Positions 25,561 to 34,017 of a DNA stretch of 64,000 nucleotides are shown piece by piece (positions within the stretch are counted from its first letter, which is position 1; each line of letters starts with the position of its first letter). The DNA comes from Rufibacter glacialis (lineage in GTDB: Bacteria; Bacteroidota; Bacteroidia; Cytophagales; Hymenobacteraceae): contig NZ_VKKZ01000010.1 of NCBI RefSeq assembly GCF_008271745.1, positions 587,677-651,676 on the forward strand, written 5' to 3'. The notes under the pieces are model-generated. The model was not told the DNA's origin. It ran no database searches and saw only the letters and a program-made list of their open reading frames with translations. The position numbers were made by a program, and so were the translations under genes.

Positions 25561-25746
25561 CCTTGCTAAGGGGATCCTAACGGCATATTTCATTCCTTGG
25601 GCGTTGGTGTCGCTTACTACCATTTTCTTCCCTTAGGCAGATGGGATTTAAAGAACGGTGAAACCATTTTCTCTATTCGGAATAAAAATCCAATACCTGA
25701 TGCAGCCCTTAGGCTATAGGATGGGTCTTACGTAAAAAGATAGGCC

Positions 25747-26163
25747 ATGAAAAATAAAGTACTTCTTCTGTTTCTGGCGTTCCTCTCCTTTTCCTGCTTT
25801 GAGGAAGAGGAAGACGCTCCCGGGGTGCTGCCCAGCGGCACCTACGTAGGCACCTTTACCCGCTCCAGCCCCACGGCTCTTTACCCTTCCTCAGACGTGA
25901 CGCTGGTCTTGCAGGACCAATCGTTCTCGGGCAGCAGCAGCCTTCCTCAGTACCCCGCCATAGGCAAGGGAACCTACCGCGTGCAAGGGCAGGAAGTGGT
26001 TTTTAAAGACGAATCCTTCTGGACGGCTAACTTTGACTGGACTCTGATCCTGGACGGCACCTTCACCCTGGCCACTGACGCGCAAGGCGGCATTACCCTC
26101 ACCCGCCGCCGAGGTGACATCTCAGATGTATACATGCTTACCAGGCAACCAGGAGGTAAATAA
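25747..26163 (+). CDS. Small lipoprotein of unknown function
   Basis: A 138-residue lipoprotein: signal peptide MKNKVLLLFLAFLSFSC with lipidated Cys17, followed by the acidic run FEEEEDAP, which in Bacteroidota often acts as a surface-export signal next to the Cys. The rest (about 30-135) is a small all-beta-like domain (GTYVGTFTRSSP, VTLVLQDQSFSGSSS, GKGTYRVQGQEVVFKDES), resembling lipocalin-like or similar small barrels; I cannot name the family. Expected at the outer membrane, possibly outward facing. Monocistronic and convergent with manC. Confidence 0.82.
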   Translation: MKNKVLLLFLAFLSFSCFEEEEDAPGVLPSGTYVGTFTRSSPTALYPSSDVTLVLQDQSFSGSSSLPQYPAIGKGTYRVQGQEVVFKDESFWTANFDWTLILDGTFTLATDAQGGITLTRRRGDISDVYMLTRQPGGK

Positions 26164-26177
26164 CTCCTCTTTTTAAG

Positions 26178-26245
26178 AAAGTAGCCCCAAAAGGAAAGCG
26201 GGCACCCTGAGTTCAGGGTGCCCGCTTTCCTTTTGGGGCTACTTT
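26178..26245. terminator. Long palindrome, bidirectional terminator
   Basis: Two 33-base perfectly complementary arms (26178-26210 and 26213-26245) with two central bases, between the convergent lipoprotein and manC genes. AAA at one end and TTT at the other give U tracts in both directions. Confidence 0.85.
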
Positions 26246-26252
26246 TATGATT

Positions 26253-27329
26253 CTACATGAAATTCTGGCCTTTCATGGCCTTGGCATCGGCCACAAAGTC
26301 TTTTACTTTCTGCTCGTCTTCGCGGCGGCACACCATGAAGACGTTGTCATGGGCGGCCACAATATAGTCTTCCAGGCCCTGGAGCACCACCAGTTGGTTC
26401 TGGGGCGTCTTGACAATGCAGTTTTTCACGTCATAGGTGAGCACGTTGCCGTCTATCACGTTGCCTTCGGGGGTTTTCTCTGAGAGGCTGTAGAGTGAGT
26501 CCCAGCTACCCAGGTCAGACCAGCCAAAATCACCTAAGATCACGAACACGTTGTCTGCCTTTTCCATGATACCATAGTCAATGGAGATGTTGGGGCAGTG
26601 CGAGTAAGCGCGGTTGATGAATCTTTCCTCGTCGTCTGTGTCCAAAACCGGAATGCCTTCTTCAAAGGTTTCGGCCATGTCACCCAGGTATTGGTGGAAT
26701 GCCTTGATAATGGCTTGGGCGTTCCAGATGAAGATACCGGCGTTCCAGACAAACTCCCCGCTGTCCAGAAACATTTGGGCAATCTCCAGTGAAGGTTTTT
26801 CGGTGAACGTTTTCACCTTCTTGAGGGCTTGGCCTTCCTCGCCAATGAACTGGATATACCCGTAACCGGTATGGGGCCGGGTAGGCTTGATGCCCAGGGT
26901 AACCAGTATCTCGCTGGCAGCGGTGGCTTTCAAGGCTTCTTTGATGCAGGTTTTGAAGGCCTCTTCGCGTAGGATCACATGGTCTGCCGGGGCAATCACA
27001 ATGTTGGCGTTGGGGTTGCGCTTGGCTATCTTGAAGCAGGCGTAGGCAATGCAGGGGGCGGTGTTGCGGCCAATGGGTTCTTGCAGGATCTGGTTTTCTG
27101 TGAGGTCTGGCAGGTGTTCCCGCACCAGGTAAGCATAGTCACGGTGCGTCACCACAAAGATGTTCTCCGGCGGGCAGATGCCCTCAAAGCGTTTAACAGT
27201 GGTTTGGATCATGCTTTCGCCAATGCCCAGCACATCATGGAATTGTTTAGGATGGTTTACCCGGCTAAACGGCCAGAAGCGGCTCCCAATGCCACCTGCC
27301 ATGATCACTACGTACGTGTTGTCGTTCAT
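26253..27329 (-). CDS. manC: Mannose-1-phosphate guanylyltransferase
   Basis: A 358-residue nucleotidyltransferase converting mannose-1-phosphate and GTP to GDP-mannose. The N-terminus has the signature VIMAGGIGSRFWPFSR (about 8-23) and PKQF (about 27-30); further on are EPIGRNTAPCIAYA, APADHVI (metal-binding Asp), FTEKP, NAGIFIWNA and SIDYGIMEKA...GDFGWSDLGSW. It lacks the C-terminal isomerase domain of bifunctional enzymes. It lies 5 bases after kdsD, forming a sugar-nucleotide operon for envelope glycans. Confidence 0.93.
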   Translation of the reverse strand: MNDNTYVVIMAGGIGSRFWPFSRVNHPKQFHDVLGIGESMIQTTVKRFEGICPPENIFVVTHRDYAYLVREHLPDLTENQILQEPIGRNTAPCIAYACFKIAKRNPNANIVIAPADHVILREEAFKTCIKEALKATAASEILVTLGIKPTRPHTGYGYIQFIGEEGQALKKVKTFTEKPSLEIAQMFLDSGEFVWNAGIFIWNAQAIIKAFHQYLGDMAETFEEGIPVLDTDDEERFINRAYSHCPNISIDYGIMEKADNVFVILGDFGWSDLGSWDSLYSLSEKTPEGNVIDGNVLTYDVKNCIVKTPQNQLVVLQGLEDYIVAAHDNVFMVCRREDEQKVKDFVADAKAMKGQNFM

Positions 27330-27334
27330 GTATT

Positions 27335-28303
27335 TTATACTAATCCTTCTTTCAGTAAATCATGCAGGTGCACAAACCCTGCAAACGAACCTTCTTTGGT
27401 CACTATAAGCTGGGTGATGTTCTTTTTCTGCATGGTCACCAAGGCTTCTACGGCATATTCATCACAATCGATGGTAAGCGGGGAGGGCGTCATGATGGCA
27501 GCTGCCGTGATACCAGTCAAATTCTCAAAATTAGAGAGCATCCGCCGTAAATCCCCGTCTGTGATAATACCGGTTAAGTTACCAGAATTATCCAGAACCG
27601 CAGTAGCGCCCAGGCGTTTTGAGGAGATTTCAATGATGATCTCTTTGAGGGTGGCGTCTGTCTGCACCTGCGGGGCGGCGTTGAGGCTGTAAATATCACC
27701 TACTTTCAGGTAAAGCCGCTTGCCTAAAGAGCCACCCGGGTGCAAAGCGCCAAAATCCTCTTTGCTGAAGTTGCGGGACTCCAGCAGGCAGACGGCCAGG
27801 GCATCGCCCAGGGCCAGGTGGGCGGTGGTGCTGGTGGTGGGAGCCAGGTTGTTGGGGCAAGCCTCGCGTTCAATGGTGGCGTTCAGCACAAAGTCAGACT
27901 GCTGGGCCAGGTAAGAATCTACGTTAGACACCAGGGCCGCCAGTTTGGTGCCTTTGCGCTTGAGCAGCGGTACCAGCACCTTTATTTCAGGCGTGTTTCC
28001 GCTTTTAGAGAGGCAAATCACGAAATCATCGGCTTGGATCATGCCCAGGTCTCCGTGGATGGCATCAGCGGCGTGCATAAACAAAGCCGGGGTGCCGGTA
28101 GAGTTGAGCGTGGCCACGATTTTGGAGGCTATGTTGGCGCTCTTGCCTATGCCTGTGACCACCACACGGCCTTTTATGGCCAATATTGCCTCCACGCAGG
28201 CCTGAAATTCGTCATTGATATAGTCCGCGAGTTGCAGAATAGCGGCGGCTTCTTCCTGCAGCACTTTTTTTGCGGTGCTTTTGATATTTTTCGTGATATT
28301 CAA
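27335..28303 (-). CDS. kdsD: Arabinose-5-phosphate isomerase (KpsF/GutQ family)
   Basis: A 322-residue SIS-plus-two-CBS protein. The SIS domain (about 35-185) has VTGIGKSANIASKIVATLNSTG, HGDLGMI, SKSGNTPEI and HPGGSLGKRL; CBS domains cover about 205-262 and 270-322. It interconverts ribulose-5-phosphate and arabinose-5-phosphate, the first step to Kdo for lipopolysaccharide. KpsF/GutQ paralogues share the same layout, so the precise name is by family. First gene of the kdsD-manC operon and divergent from recQ (70 bases between starts). Confidence 0.92.
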   Translation of the reverse strand: MNITKNIKSTAKKVLQEEAAAILQLADYINDEFQACVEAILAIKGRVVVTGIGKSANIASKIVATLNSTGTPALFMHAADAIHGDLGMIQADDFVICLSKSGNTPEIKVLVPLLKRKGTKLAALVSNVDSYLAQQSDFVLNATIEREACPNNLAPTTSTTAHLALGDALAVCLLESRNFSKEDFGALHPGGSLGKRLYLKVGDIYSLNAAPQVQTDATLKEIIIEISSKRLGATAVLDNSGNLTGIITDGDLRRMLSNFENLTGITAAAIMTPSPLTIDCDEYAVEALVTMQKKNITQLIVTKEGSFAGFVHLHDLLKEGLV

Positions 28304-28373
28304 GTTAGATTTGTATTAGACAAGACAACAAAAGAAAGTACAAACCCTTGTTTCTCGACAACAAGCATATTAC

Positions 28374-30551
28374 ATGTTAGTAAAACAAGAATCATTAAAG
28401 AACAAATTAAAGGAAGTTTTCGGCTATAGTCAATTCAGGGGCAACCAGGAGGCGATTATAGAGAACATCCTGTCGGGCAAGAACACGTTCGTGATCATGC
28501 CCACGGGAGCCGGAAAATCACTTTGCTACCAACTCCCGGCCCTGGCCATGGAGGGAACGGCTATTGTGATTTCTCCGCTCATCGCGCTGATGAAAAACCA
28601 GGTAGACCAATTGAACGCCTTTGGGGTAAACGCCCAGTTCCTGAACTCTACCTTGTCAAAAGCGGAGATGAACAAGGTGAAGAAGGAGACCGTGAGCGGG
28701 GAGGTGAAACTGCTGTACGTGGCTCCGGAGTCCTTGACCAAAGAAGACACCCTTGATTTCCTGAAACAAGCGAAGATCGCGTTCGTGGCCATTGACGAGG
28801 CGCACTGTATCTCTGAGTGGGGCCATGACTTCCGGCCCGAGTACCGCAAGATCAGAGGCATCATTGACAACATCGGCAACCTGCCCATCATTGCCCTGAC
28901 CGCCACGGCCACGCCCAAAGTGCAGCTGGACATCCAGAAGAACCTGCAGATGGATGATGCCTCCGTGTTTAAGTCCTCCTTTAATCGTACAAATTTGTAT
29001 TATGAGGTAAGACCTAAGCACAATACCAAAAAGCAGCTCATCCAGTACATCAAAAAGCACAAGGGCAAAAGCGGCATCATCTATTGCCTCAGCCGCAAAA
29101 AAGTAGAGGAGATTGCCGAACTGCTGCAGGTGAATGACGTGAAGGCCTTGCCTTACCACGCTGGCCTGGACGCCCAGGTGCGCATGGCCAACCAAGACGC
29201 CTTCCTCAACGAAGACGTGGACGTGATTGTGGCCACCATCGCGTTCGGCATGGGGATTGACAAGCCCGATGTCCGGTTCGTGATCCACTATGACACCCCT
29301 AAATCCATTGAAGGCTATTACCAGGAAACCGGCCGCGGCGGACGCGACGGGTTAGAAGGCAACTGCCTCATGTTCTATAGCTATGATGACATCCTGAAAC
29401 TGGAGAAATTCAGCAAGGACAAACCCGTCACCGAGCGCGACAACTCCAAGCTCCTGTTGCAGGAGATGGCCTCTTACGCGGATTCAGCCGTTTGCCGCCG
29501 CCGCCAGTTGCTGCATTACTTTGGCGAGCAGTATGACAAAGACTGCGGTTTCTGTGACAACTGCACCCACCCCAAAGAGAAATTTGAGGCCGAACAGGAA
29601 CTGACCTATGCCCTGAAAGCCGCGGTGCAGACCGGCCAGCGCTTCGCCATTGACCACTTGGTGCACGTGCTCATTGGCCTGAAAGACCAGTACGTAGACA
29701 GCTACGGGCATGACCAGCTGGAGGTGTTTGGCGTGGGCAAAGAGCAGGAGCCCCAGTACTGGAACTCCATTGTGCGGCAGGCCCTGCTGTTTGACTACCT
29801 GGAGAAAGACATTGAGAACATAGGTACCCTCAAGATCACCGAGAAAGGCGAGAAGTTCCTGCAGAGCCCGCACCCTATCAAGTTCTCCAAAGACCATAAC
29901 TTTGACGAGGAGGTACAGCAGGAAGAGGAGAAAGAGGAAACCCAGGCCGCGGCCGGGCATGACGCCGTTCTCTTTGACATGCTCAAGGCCTTGCGCAAGA
30001 AGCTGGCCAAGGAGATGAACCTGCCGCCGTACGTGCTGTTCCAGGACCCCTCTATCAAGGAGATGGCCACCACGTATCCTACCACCAAAGAAGACCTGGC
30101 ACACATTGCCGGGGTGGGTATGGGCAAGGTGCAGAAGTTCGGGAAGCCGTTTTTGGAGCTGATCTCTAAATATGTGGAGGAAAACGACATTGTCACCGCC
30201 GCCGATGTGGTGGTCAAAACCACGGTGAACAAGTCCAAGCTCAAGATCTACGTGATTCAGCAGATAGACAAAAAGATGGACCTGGAAGAGATTGCCTCTT
30301 CCAAGGGCATCACCATGCCTGAGCTCATTGAGGAAATAGAGCACATCTGCTACTCCGGCACCAAGCTCAACCTGGACTACTACATCAACGGGGTACTGGA
30401 CGAGGACCGTCAGCAGGAGGTGATTGACTATTTCATGCGCTCCACCACAGACAACATGGCCGAAGCCATCAAGGAACTAGGCACCGATGATTATACCGAG
30501 GATGACCTGCGGCTGATGCGCATCAAGTTCCTCTCTAAATACGCGAATTAA
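28374..30551 (+). CDS. recQ: ATP-dependent DNA helicase RecQ
   Basis: A 725-residue RecQ. Helicase core: Walker A MPTGAGKS (42-49), DEAH (141-144), TATATP around 184-189, and the motif VI region YYQETGRGGRDG. The zinc-binding and RQC part has CRRRQLLHYFGEQYDKDCGFCDNC (about 365-390). An HRDC domain lies at about 540-610, followed by an extra helical C-terminal region (to 725) common in Bacteroidota RecQ. It unwinds DNA with 3' to 5' polarity in recombination and fork repair. Monocistronic, followed by a clear terminator. Confidence 0.95.
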   Translation: MLVKQESLKNKLKEVFGYSQFRGNQEAIIENILSGKNTFVIMPTGAGKSLCYQLPALAMEGTAIVISPLIALMKNQVDQLNAFGVNAQFLNSTLSKAEMNKVKKETVSGEVKLLYVAPESLTKEDTLDFLKQAKIAFVAIDEAHCISEWGHDFRPEYRKIRGIIDNIGNLPIIALTATATPKVQLDIQKNLQMDDASVFKSSFNRTNLYYEVRPKHNTKKQLIQYIKKHKGKSGIIYCLSRKKVEEIAELLQVNDVKALPYHAGLDAQVRMANQDAFLNEDVDVIVATIAFGMGIDKPDVRFVIHYDTPKSIEGYYQETGRGGRDGLEGNCLMFYSYDDILKLEKFSKDKPVTERDNSKLLLQEMASYADSAVCRRRQLLHYFGEQYDKDCGFCDNCTHPKEKFEAEQELTYALKAAVQTGQRFAIDHLVHVLIGLKDQYVDSYGHDQLEVFGVGKEQEPQYWNSIVRQALLFDYLEKDIENIGTLKITEKGEKFLQSPHPIKFSKDHNFDEEVQQEEEKEETQAAAGHDAVLFDMLKALRKKLAKEMNLPPYVLFQDPSIKEMATTYPTTKEDLAHIAGVGMGKVQKFGKPFLELISKYVEENDIVTAADVVVKTTVNKSKLKIYVIQQIDKKMDLEEIASSKGITMPELIEEIEHICYSGTKLNLDYYINGVLDEDRQQEVIDYFMRSTTDNMAEAIKELGTDDYTEDDLRLMRIKFLSKYAN

Positions 30552-30568
30552 TTCTGTGAGAGAAGTAG

Positions 30569-30596
30569 AAAAGCAGGTGGCAACACCTGCTTTTTT
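30569..30596 (+). terminator. recQ terminator
   Basis: AAAAGCAGGTG (30569-30579), 4-base loop, CACCTGCTTTT (30584-30594), six T in a row. Confidence 0.9.
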
Positions 30597-30615
30597 GTTT
30601 TCTTTGTGGGGCGTT

Positions 30616-30651
30616 GTTTAGGGCTACTTTTCCGGGAAACAGAGGGAAAAC
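30616..30651. repeat. PAL36 dispersed palindrome, copy 13
   Basis: Left end GTTTAGGGCTACTTTT, right end AAACAGAGGGAAAAC, right after the recQ terminator. Confidence 0.55.
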
Positions 30652-30707
30652 CCATTACTCCGCCACCGTCACCTGCCTGGGCCTTGCCCAGCATAATCTT
30701 TGCTAGT

Positions 30708-32015
30708 ATGAACGTTTTGATAATAGGAGCGGGCGGCCGTGAGCACGCCCTGGCCTGGAAAATCAGCCAAAGCCCTTATTGTGAGAGAATCTTCGTGGCC
30801 CCCGGTAACGCCGGAACGGCCCAGATCGCTACTAACGTAGACATTTCTACCACCAATTTTGAGGAACTGGCCAAATTCGCCACAGACTTCAACATCATGA
30901 TGCTGGTGGTGGGTCCAGAAGACCCTTTGGTAGCTGGTATCGTTGATTATTTCGCGGAAAGAGATTACCTGCAGCACATTCTGGTGGTTGGGCCGCAGAA
31001 AGCCGGTGCCCAGCTGGAAGGCAGCAAAGACTTCTCCAAGCAGTTCATGCTGAAGCACGGAATCCCCACGGCCCAGTACCAGACGTTCACCGCTACTACC
31101 TTTGACCAAGCCCTGGCCTACCTGCAGCAACACACGTACCCCGTGGTCTTGAAAGCCGATGGTCTGGCCGCCGGCAAAGGCGTGGTCATTGCCCAGAATT
31201 ATGACGAAGCCAGCGAAGCCATTACCGGCATGCTCAAGAACAACCAGTTTGGGAGCGCGGGCAGCAAAGTGGTGGTAGAGCAGTTCCTGCAAGGCATAGA
31301 GCTCTCGGCCTTCATTCTAACCGATGGCCAGGACTACGTGCTGCTGCCCGAGGCCAAGGATTACAAGCGCATTGGCGAAGGCGATACCGGGCTGAACACC
31401 GGGGGCATGGGCGCTATTTCCCCGGTGCCGTTCGCAGACAAGGCCTTCATGGACAAAGTGCGCGAGCGCGTGATTCTGCCTACCTTGCAAGGCCTTCGGC
31501 AGGAGGGAATCCACTATAGCGGCTTCCTGTTCATCGGGCTCATGAACACCAACGGTGACCCCTACGTGATTGAGTACAACGTACGTCTGGGTGACCCGGA
31601 AACAGAGGCCATCCTGCCCCGCATCAAGTCTGATTTGTTTGAGCTCTTCAAGGCGCTGCATGACCATGAACTGGGGCAGTTCCAACTGGAGGTAGATCCC
31701 CGGTCGGCCACTACCATTTTCCTGGTATCTGGCGGTTACCCGGGAGACTATGAGAAAGGCAAAGAAATCAAAGGGCTGGAGACGGCCTTGCCAGAGAATA
31801 CCCTTTGTTTCCAGGCTGGTACCAAGCAAACGGAGGAGGGCCACGTGGTCAACGATGGCGGAAGGGTCATTGCCGTTACGGGCTTAGGCCAGGACATGGA
31901 AGAAGCCCTGGCGAAAGCCAACGCCGCCGCCGCACAAATCACCTGGGAAGGCCGTAATTTCCGCCGTGACATTGGCTTTGACCTGAAGCAGTACCTGACC
32001 ACGCCTTCGCGGTAA
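30708..32015 (+). CDS. purD: Phosphoribosylamine--glycine ligase
   Basis: A 435-residue GAR synthetase. I start at the ATG at 30708 because MNVLIIGAGGREHALAWKI is the family N-terminus; the open frame upstream is not coding. Other hallmarks are GPEDPL, the ATP-grasp stretch GSKDFSKQFMLKHGIPTA, VLKADGLAAGKGVVIA, YNVRLGDPETEA and the C-terminal FQAGTK...GRVIAVTGLG. It catalyses the second step of purine synthesis. The sequence TAATCTTTG (30694-30702) is a near match to a -7 box; if real it would place the transcript start at or next to the ATG. It stands alone between terminators. Confidence 0.96.
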   Translation: MNVLIIGAGGREHALAWKISQSPYCERIFVAPGNAGTAQIATNVDISTTNFEELAKFATDFNIMMLVVGPEDPLVAGIVDYFAERDYLQHILVVGPQKAGAQLEGSKDFSKQFMLKHGIPTAQYQTFTATTFDQALAYLQQHTYPVVLKADGLAAGKGVVIAQNYDEASEAITGMLKNNQFGSAGSKVVVEQFLQGIELSAFILTDGQDYVLLPEAKDYKRIGEGDTGLNTGGMGAISPVPFADKAFMDKVRERVILPTLQGLRQEGIHYSGFLFIGLMNTNGDPYVIEYNVRLGDPETEAILPRIKSDLFELFKALHDHELGQFQLEVDPRSATTIFLVSGGYPGDYEKGKEIKGLETALPENTLCFQAGTKQTEEGHVVNDGGRVIAVTGLGQDMEEALAKANAAAAQITWEGRNFRRDIGFDLKQYLTTPSR

Positions 32016-32046
32016 AGCGGCTGGTTTCCGTAAAACACCCCAAAAA
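32014..32046. repeat. PAL36 dispersed palindrome, copy 14 (diverged)
   Basis: Starts inside the purD stop codon; CGGCTGGTTTCCGTAAAAC is the recognisable core. Confidence 0.4.
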
Positions 32047-32084
32047 TGACAAAGGCCAGCCACCACGCTGGCCTTTGTCATTTT
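32043..32084 (+). terminator. purD terminator
   Basis: An 18-base perfect stem (32043-32060 with 32067-32084), 6-base loop, ending in TTTT. Confidence 0.9.
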
Positions 32085-32155
32085 CAAGCCATGGGAGAAG
32101 ATTGATCTTTGCGCCGCATTTCCGTAAAAGCAACATCACTAAGCAAGAACTACCC

Positions 32156-33439
32156 ATGTCTCATCTACCTGACTATACCACTCCTGAGGAAGCCGTTAAA
32201 CTAATCAAATCCGGGGACCGGGTTTTTGTCCACGGCGCAGCCATGACCCCGCTGCGGCTCGTGAACGCCGTCTCGGCCCGCGCCTCAGAGCTGCGCGAGG
32301 TGGAGTTCATCCACATGCACACCGAAGGCCCAGCCCCCTATACTTACCCGGAGAACGCCGGTAGCTTTAAGACCAACGCCTGTTTTGTGGGGGGTAACAT
32401 CCGGCAGGCGCTCAAGGAAGGCACCGCTGATTACATCCCTATTTTCCTGAGCGAGATCTCGCTTTTGTTCCGCCGTAACATTCTGCCCCTGGATGTGGCC
32501 CTGGTGCAGGTGTCGCCGCCCGATGCCCACGGGTTCTGTAGCCTGGGTGCCTCGGTTGACGTCACCTTGTCTGCCGTGGAGACCGCCAAGATCCTCATTG
32601 CCGAAGTGAACCCGCGGGTTCCCCGCTCGCACGGCGATGGGGTGGTGCACATCAGTAAGTTCCACGCGAAGGTGGCCGTAGACGAGCCCCTGCCCGAACA
32701 CACCAACAAACCAGCCGGGGAAGTGGAGACGAAGATAGGGCAGTTGGTGGCTTCTCTGGTGGAGGACGGGGCTACCCTGCAGATGGGTATTGGCGGTATT
32801 CCAGACGCGGTGCTGGCGCAATTGGGTAACCACAAAGATTTGGGTATCCATACCGAGATGTTCTCAGACGGGATCATCCCCCTGGTGGAGAAAGGCGTGA
32901 TCACGGGCGCCCGGAAGAAGGTGTTGAAGCACAAGATCGTGTCCTGTTTTGTGAACGGCTCGCAGAAGGTCTTTGATTTCCTGCATGACAACCCGGCCGT
33001 GGTCATGAAAGAGACCGTGTTCACCAATGATACGGCCATCATCCGGCAGAACCCCAAAACCACCGCCATCAACAGCGCCATAGAGGTAGACCTCACCGGC
33101 CAGGTCTGCGCCGACAGCATTGGCATGTACCAATTCTCCGGGGTAGGCGGACAGATGGACTTTATGCGCGGCGCGGCCTTGTCAGAAGGCGGAAAACCCA
33201 TCATCGCGCTGCCCTCCATCACCAATAAGGGCGAATCAAAGATTGTGAACATCCTCAAGCCCGGAGCCAGCGTGACCACCACCCGTGCCCACGTGCGCTA
33301 CATTGTCACGGAGTTCGGGATTGCGGATCTGTACGGCAAGAACCTCCGGCAACGCGCCAAGGAACTTATCCAGATCGCGCACCCTACGCACCAGGAGGAA
33401 CTGGAACGCCTGGCCTTTGACCGGTTCAAGGTGCTATAG
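32156..33439 (+). CDS. Acetyl-CoA hydrolase/CoA-transferase family protein
   Basis: A 427-residue protein of the 4-hydroxybutyrate CoA-transferase/acetyl-CoA hydrolase family. I start at the ATG at 32156 (MSHLPDYTTPEEAVKLIKSGDRVFVHGAA), the usual N-terminus; sequence upstream overlaps the purD terminator. Visible are QVSPPDAHGFCSLGASVD (about 118-135), the LQMGIGGIPDAVLAQL segment (about 202-217), the catalytic Glu region THTEM-like IHTEMFSDG (about 226-234) and VGGQMDFMRGAALSEGGKPIIAL near the C-terminus. It moves CoA between short-chain acids, or hydrolyses it; direction and substrate are uncertain. Monocistronic. Confidence 0.9.
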   Translation: MSHLPDYTTPEEAVKLIKSGDRVFVHGAAMTPLRLVNAVSARASELREVEFIHMHTEGPAPYTYPENAGSFKTNACFVGGNIRQALKEGTADYIPIFLSEISLLFRRNILPLDVALVQVSPPDAHGFCSLGASVDVTLSAVETAKILIAEVNPRVPRSHGDGVVHISKFHAKVAVDEPLPEHTNKPAGEVETKIGQLVASLVEDGATLQMGIGGIPDAVLAQLGNHKDLGIHTEMFSDGIIPLVEKGVITGARKKVLKHKIVSCFVNGSQKVFDFLHDNPAVVMKETVFTNDTAIIRQNPKTTAINSAIEVDLTGQVCADSIGMYQFSGVGGQMDFMRGAALSEGGKPIIALPSITNKGESKIVNILKPGASVTTTRAHVRYIVTEFGIADLYGKNLRQRAKELIQIAHPTHQEELERLAFDRFKVL

Positions 33440-33455
33440 CTGGGTTTAGTTGCGA

Positions 33456-33539
33456 GGGATTAGTTTTTAGTGATTAGTTGTTGGTGATTAGTTGTTGGTG
33501 ATTAGTTTTTAGTGATTAGTTGTTGGTGATTAGTTGTTT
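33456..33539 (+). repeat. 14-base tandem repeat, six units
   Basis: Six contiguous units of consensus GTGATTAGTTGTTG; units 1 and 4 end in TTTTTA instead. An inverted partial unit ACTAATCAC occurs near 33806. Confidence 0.85.
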
Positions 33540-33633
33540 GTTGTTAGGAACTGATTGAGGCGCTATAGGTAAAGGTGGAGTTCTTTAGATAAAAGAAAAA
33601 TAAGGCCCTCAAGGGAAGGAAAGACGCAAGGCT

Positions 33634-33674
33634 GTAGGCATGAGTCTGGCGCGCGTCTCCTGACTCGTGCCTAC
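33634..33674. repeat. GTAG...CTAC hairpin element
   Basis: GTAGGCATGAGTC (33634-33646) pairs with GACTCGTGCCTAC (33662-33674), 13 pairs including one G-T, with a 15-base loop. A single copy in the window. Confidence 0.55.
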
Positions 33675-33753
33675 AGATAAAAGGGTAGTCTCTGGCTATC
33701 CTCGCTGCCTTGCAGCGAGAGGCGGCTTGCTGGTCGTCTCTCACAGGCTTCCT

Positions 33754-33788
33754 GTTTTACCCCTCTTTTTCAAGAATCGGCCTAAAAC
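33754..33788. repeat. PAL36 dispersed palindrome, copy 15
   Basis: Left end GTTTTACCCCTCTTTTT, right end GAATCGGCCTAAAAC. Confidence 0.55.
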
Positions 33789-33886
33789 AACTAACCCCTT
33801 AATTAACTAATCACAAAGCGCAAGAAGTTATATATCTCCATAATGCCCCTAGCCCATGCTTGCTGAAACACCTGACTGGCAAGCAA

Positions 33887-33919
33887 AAACCTGTGAGGTT
33901 TTCAAAACCTCACAGGTTT
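33887..33919. terminator. Perfect hairpin, probable terminator
   Basis: A 16-base perfect inverted repeat (33887-33902 and 33904-33919; AAACCTGTGAGGTTTT) with a single central base, between convergent genes. Confidence 0.6.
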
Positions 33920-33922
33920 CAC

Positions 33923-33958
33923 GTTTATAACCTGTTCTCCATAAACCAGCCTTAAAAC
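33923..33958. repeat. PAL36 dispersed palindrome, copy 16
   Basis: Left end GTTTATAACCTGTTCT, right end AAACCAGCCTTAAAAC. It lies between two terminator hairpins and overlaps the second by five bases. Confidence 0.65.
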
Positions 33959-33997
33959 AGCAGCGCCTGACTTGAGAAAGTCAGGCGCTGCTGTTTT
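33954..33997 (-). terminator. Bacilliredoxin gene terminator
   Basis: A 20-base perfect stem (33954-33973 with 33978-33997), GAGA loop, AAAA/TTTT ends. Confidence 0.85.
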
Positions 33998-34017
33998 AAG
34001 GGAATAGCGGCTATATG

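Larger units (their letters stand above)
25030..25746. other. Intergenic repeat region
   Basis: A 717-base gap holding the rlmB terminator/PAL36 copy, copy B of the 268-base repeat (25184-25450), and a degenerate 24-base tandem repeat (25465-25560). Open frames at 25098-25427 track the repeat and look non-coding. Confidence 0.6.
33440..34017. other. Convergent intergenic region rich in repeats and hairpins
   Basis: A 578-base gap containing a 14-base tandem repeat, a GTAG...CTAC hairpin (33634-33674), an 8-base stem CTCGCTGC/GCAGCGAG (33701-33719), two PAL36 copies and two perfect terminator hairpins. No gene seen. Confidence 0.65.

Noticed and set aside
33456-33539. CRISPR interpretation of the 14-base repeat
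   Set aside because: Units are contiguous with no spacers and are too short.
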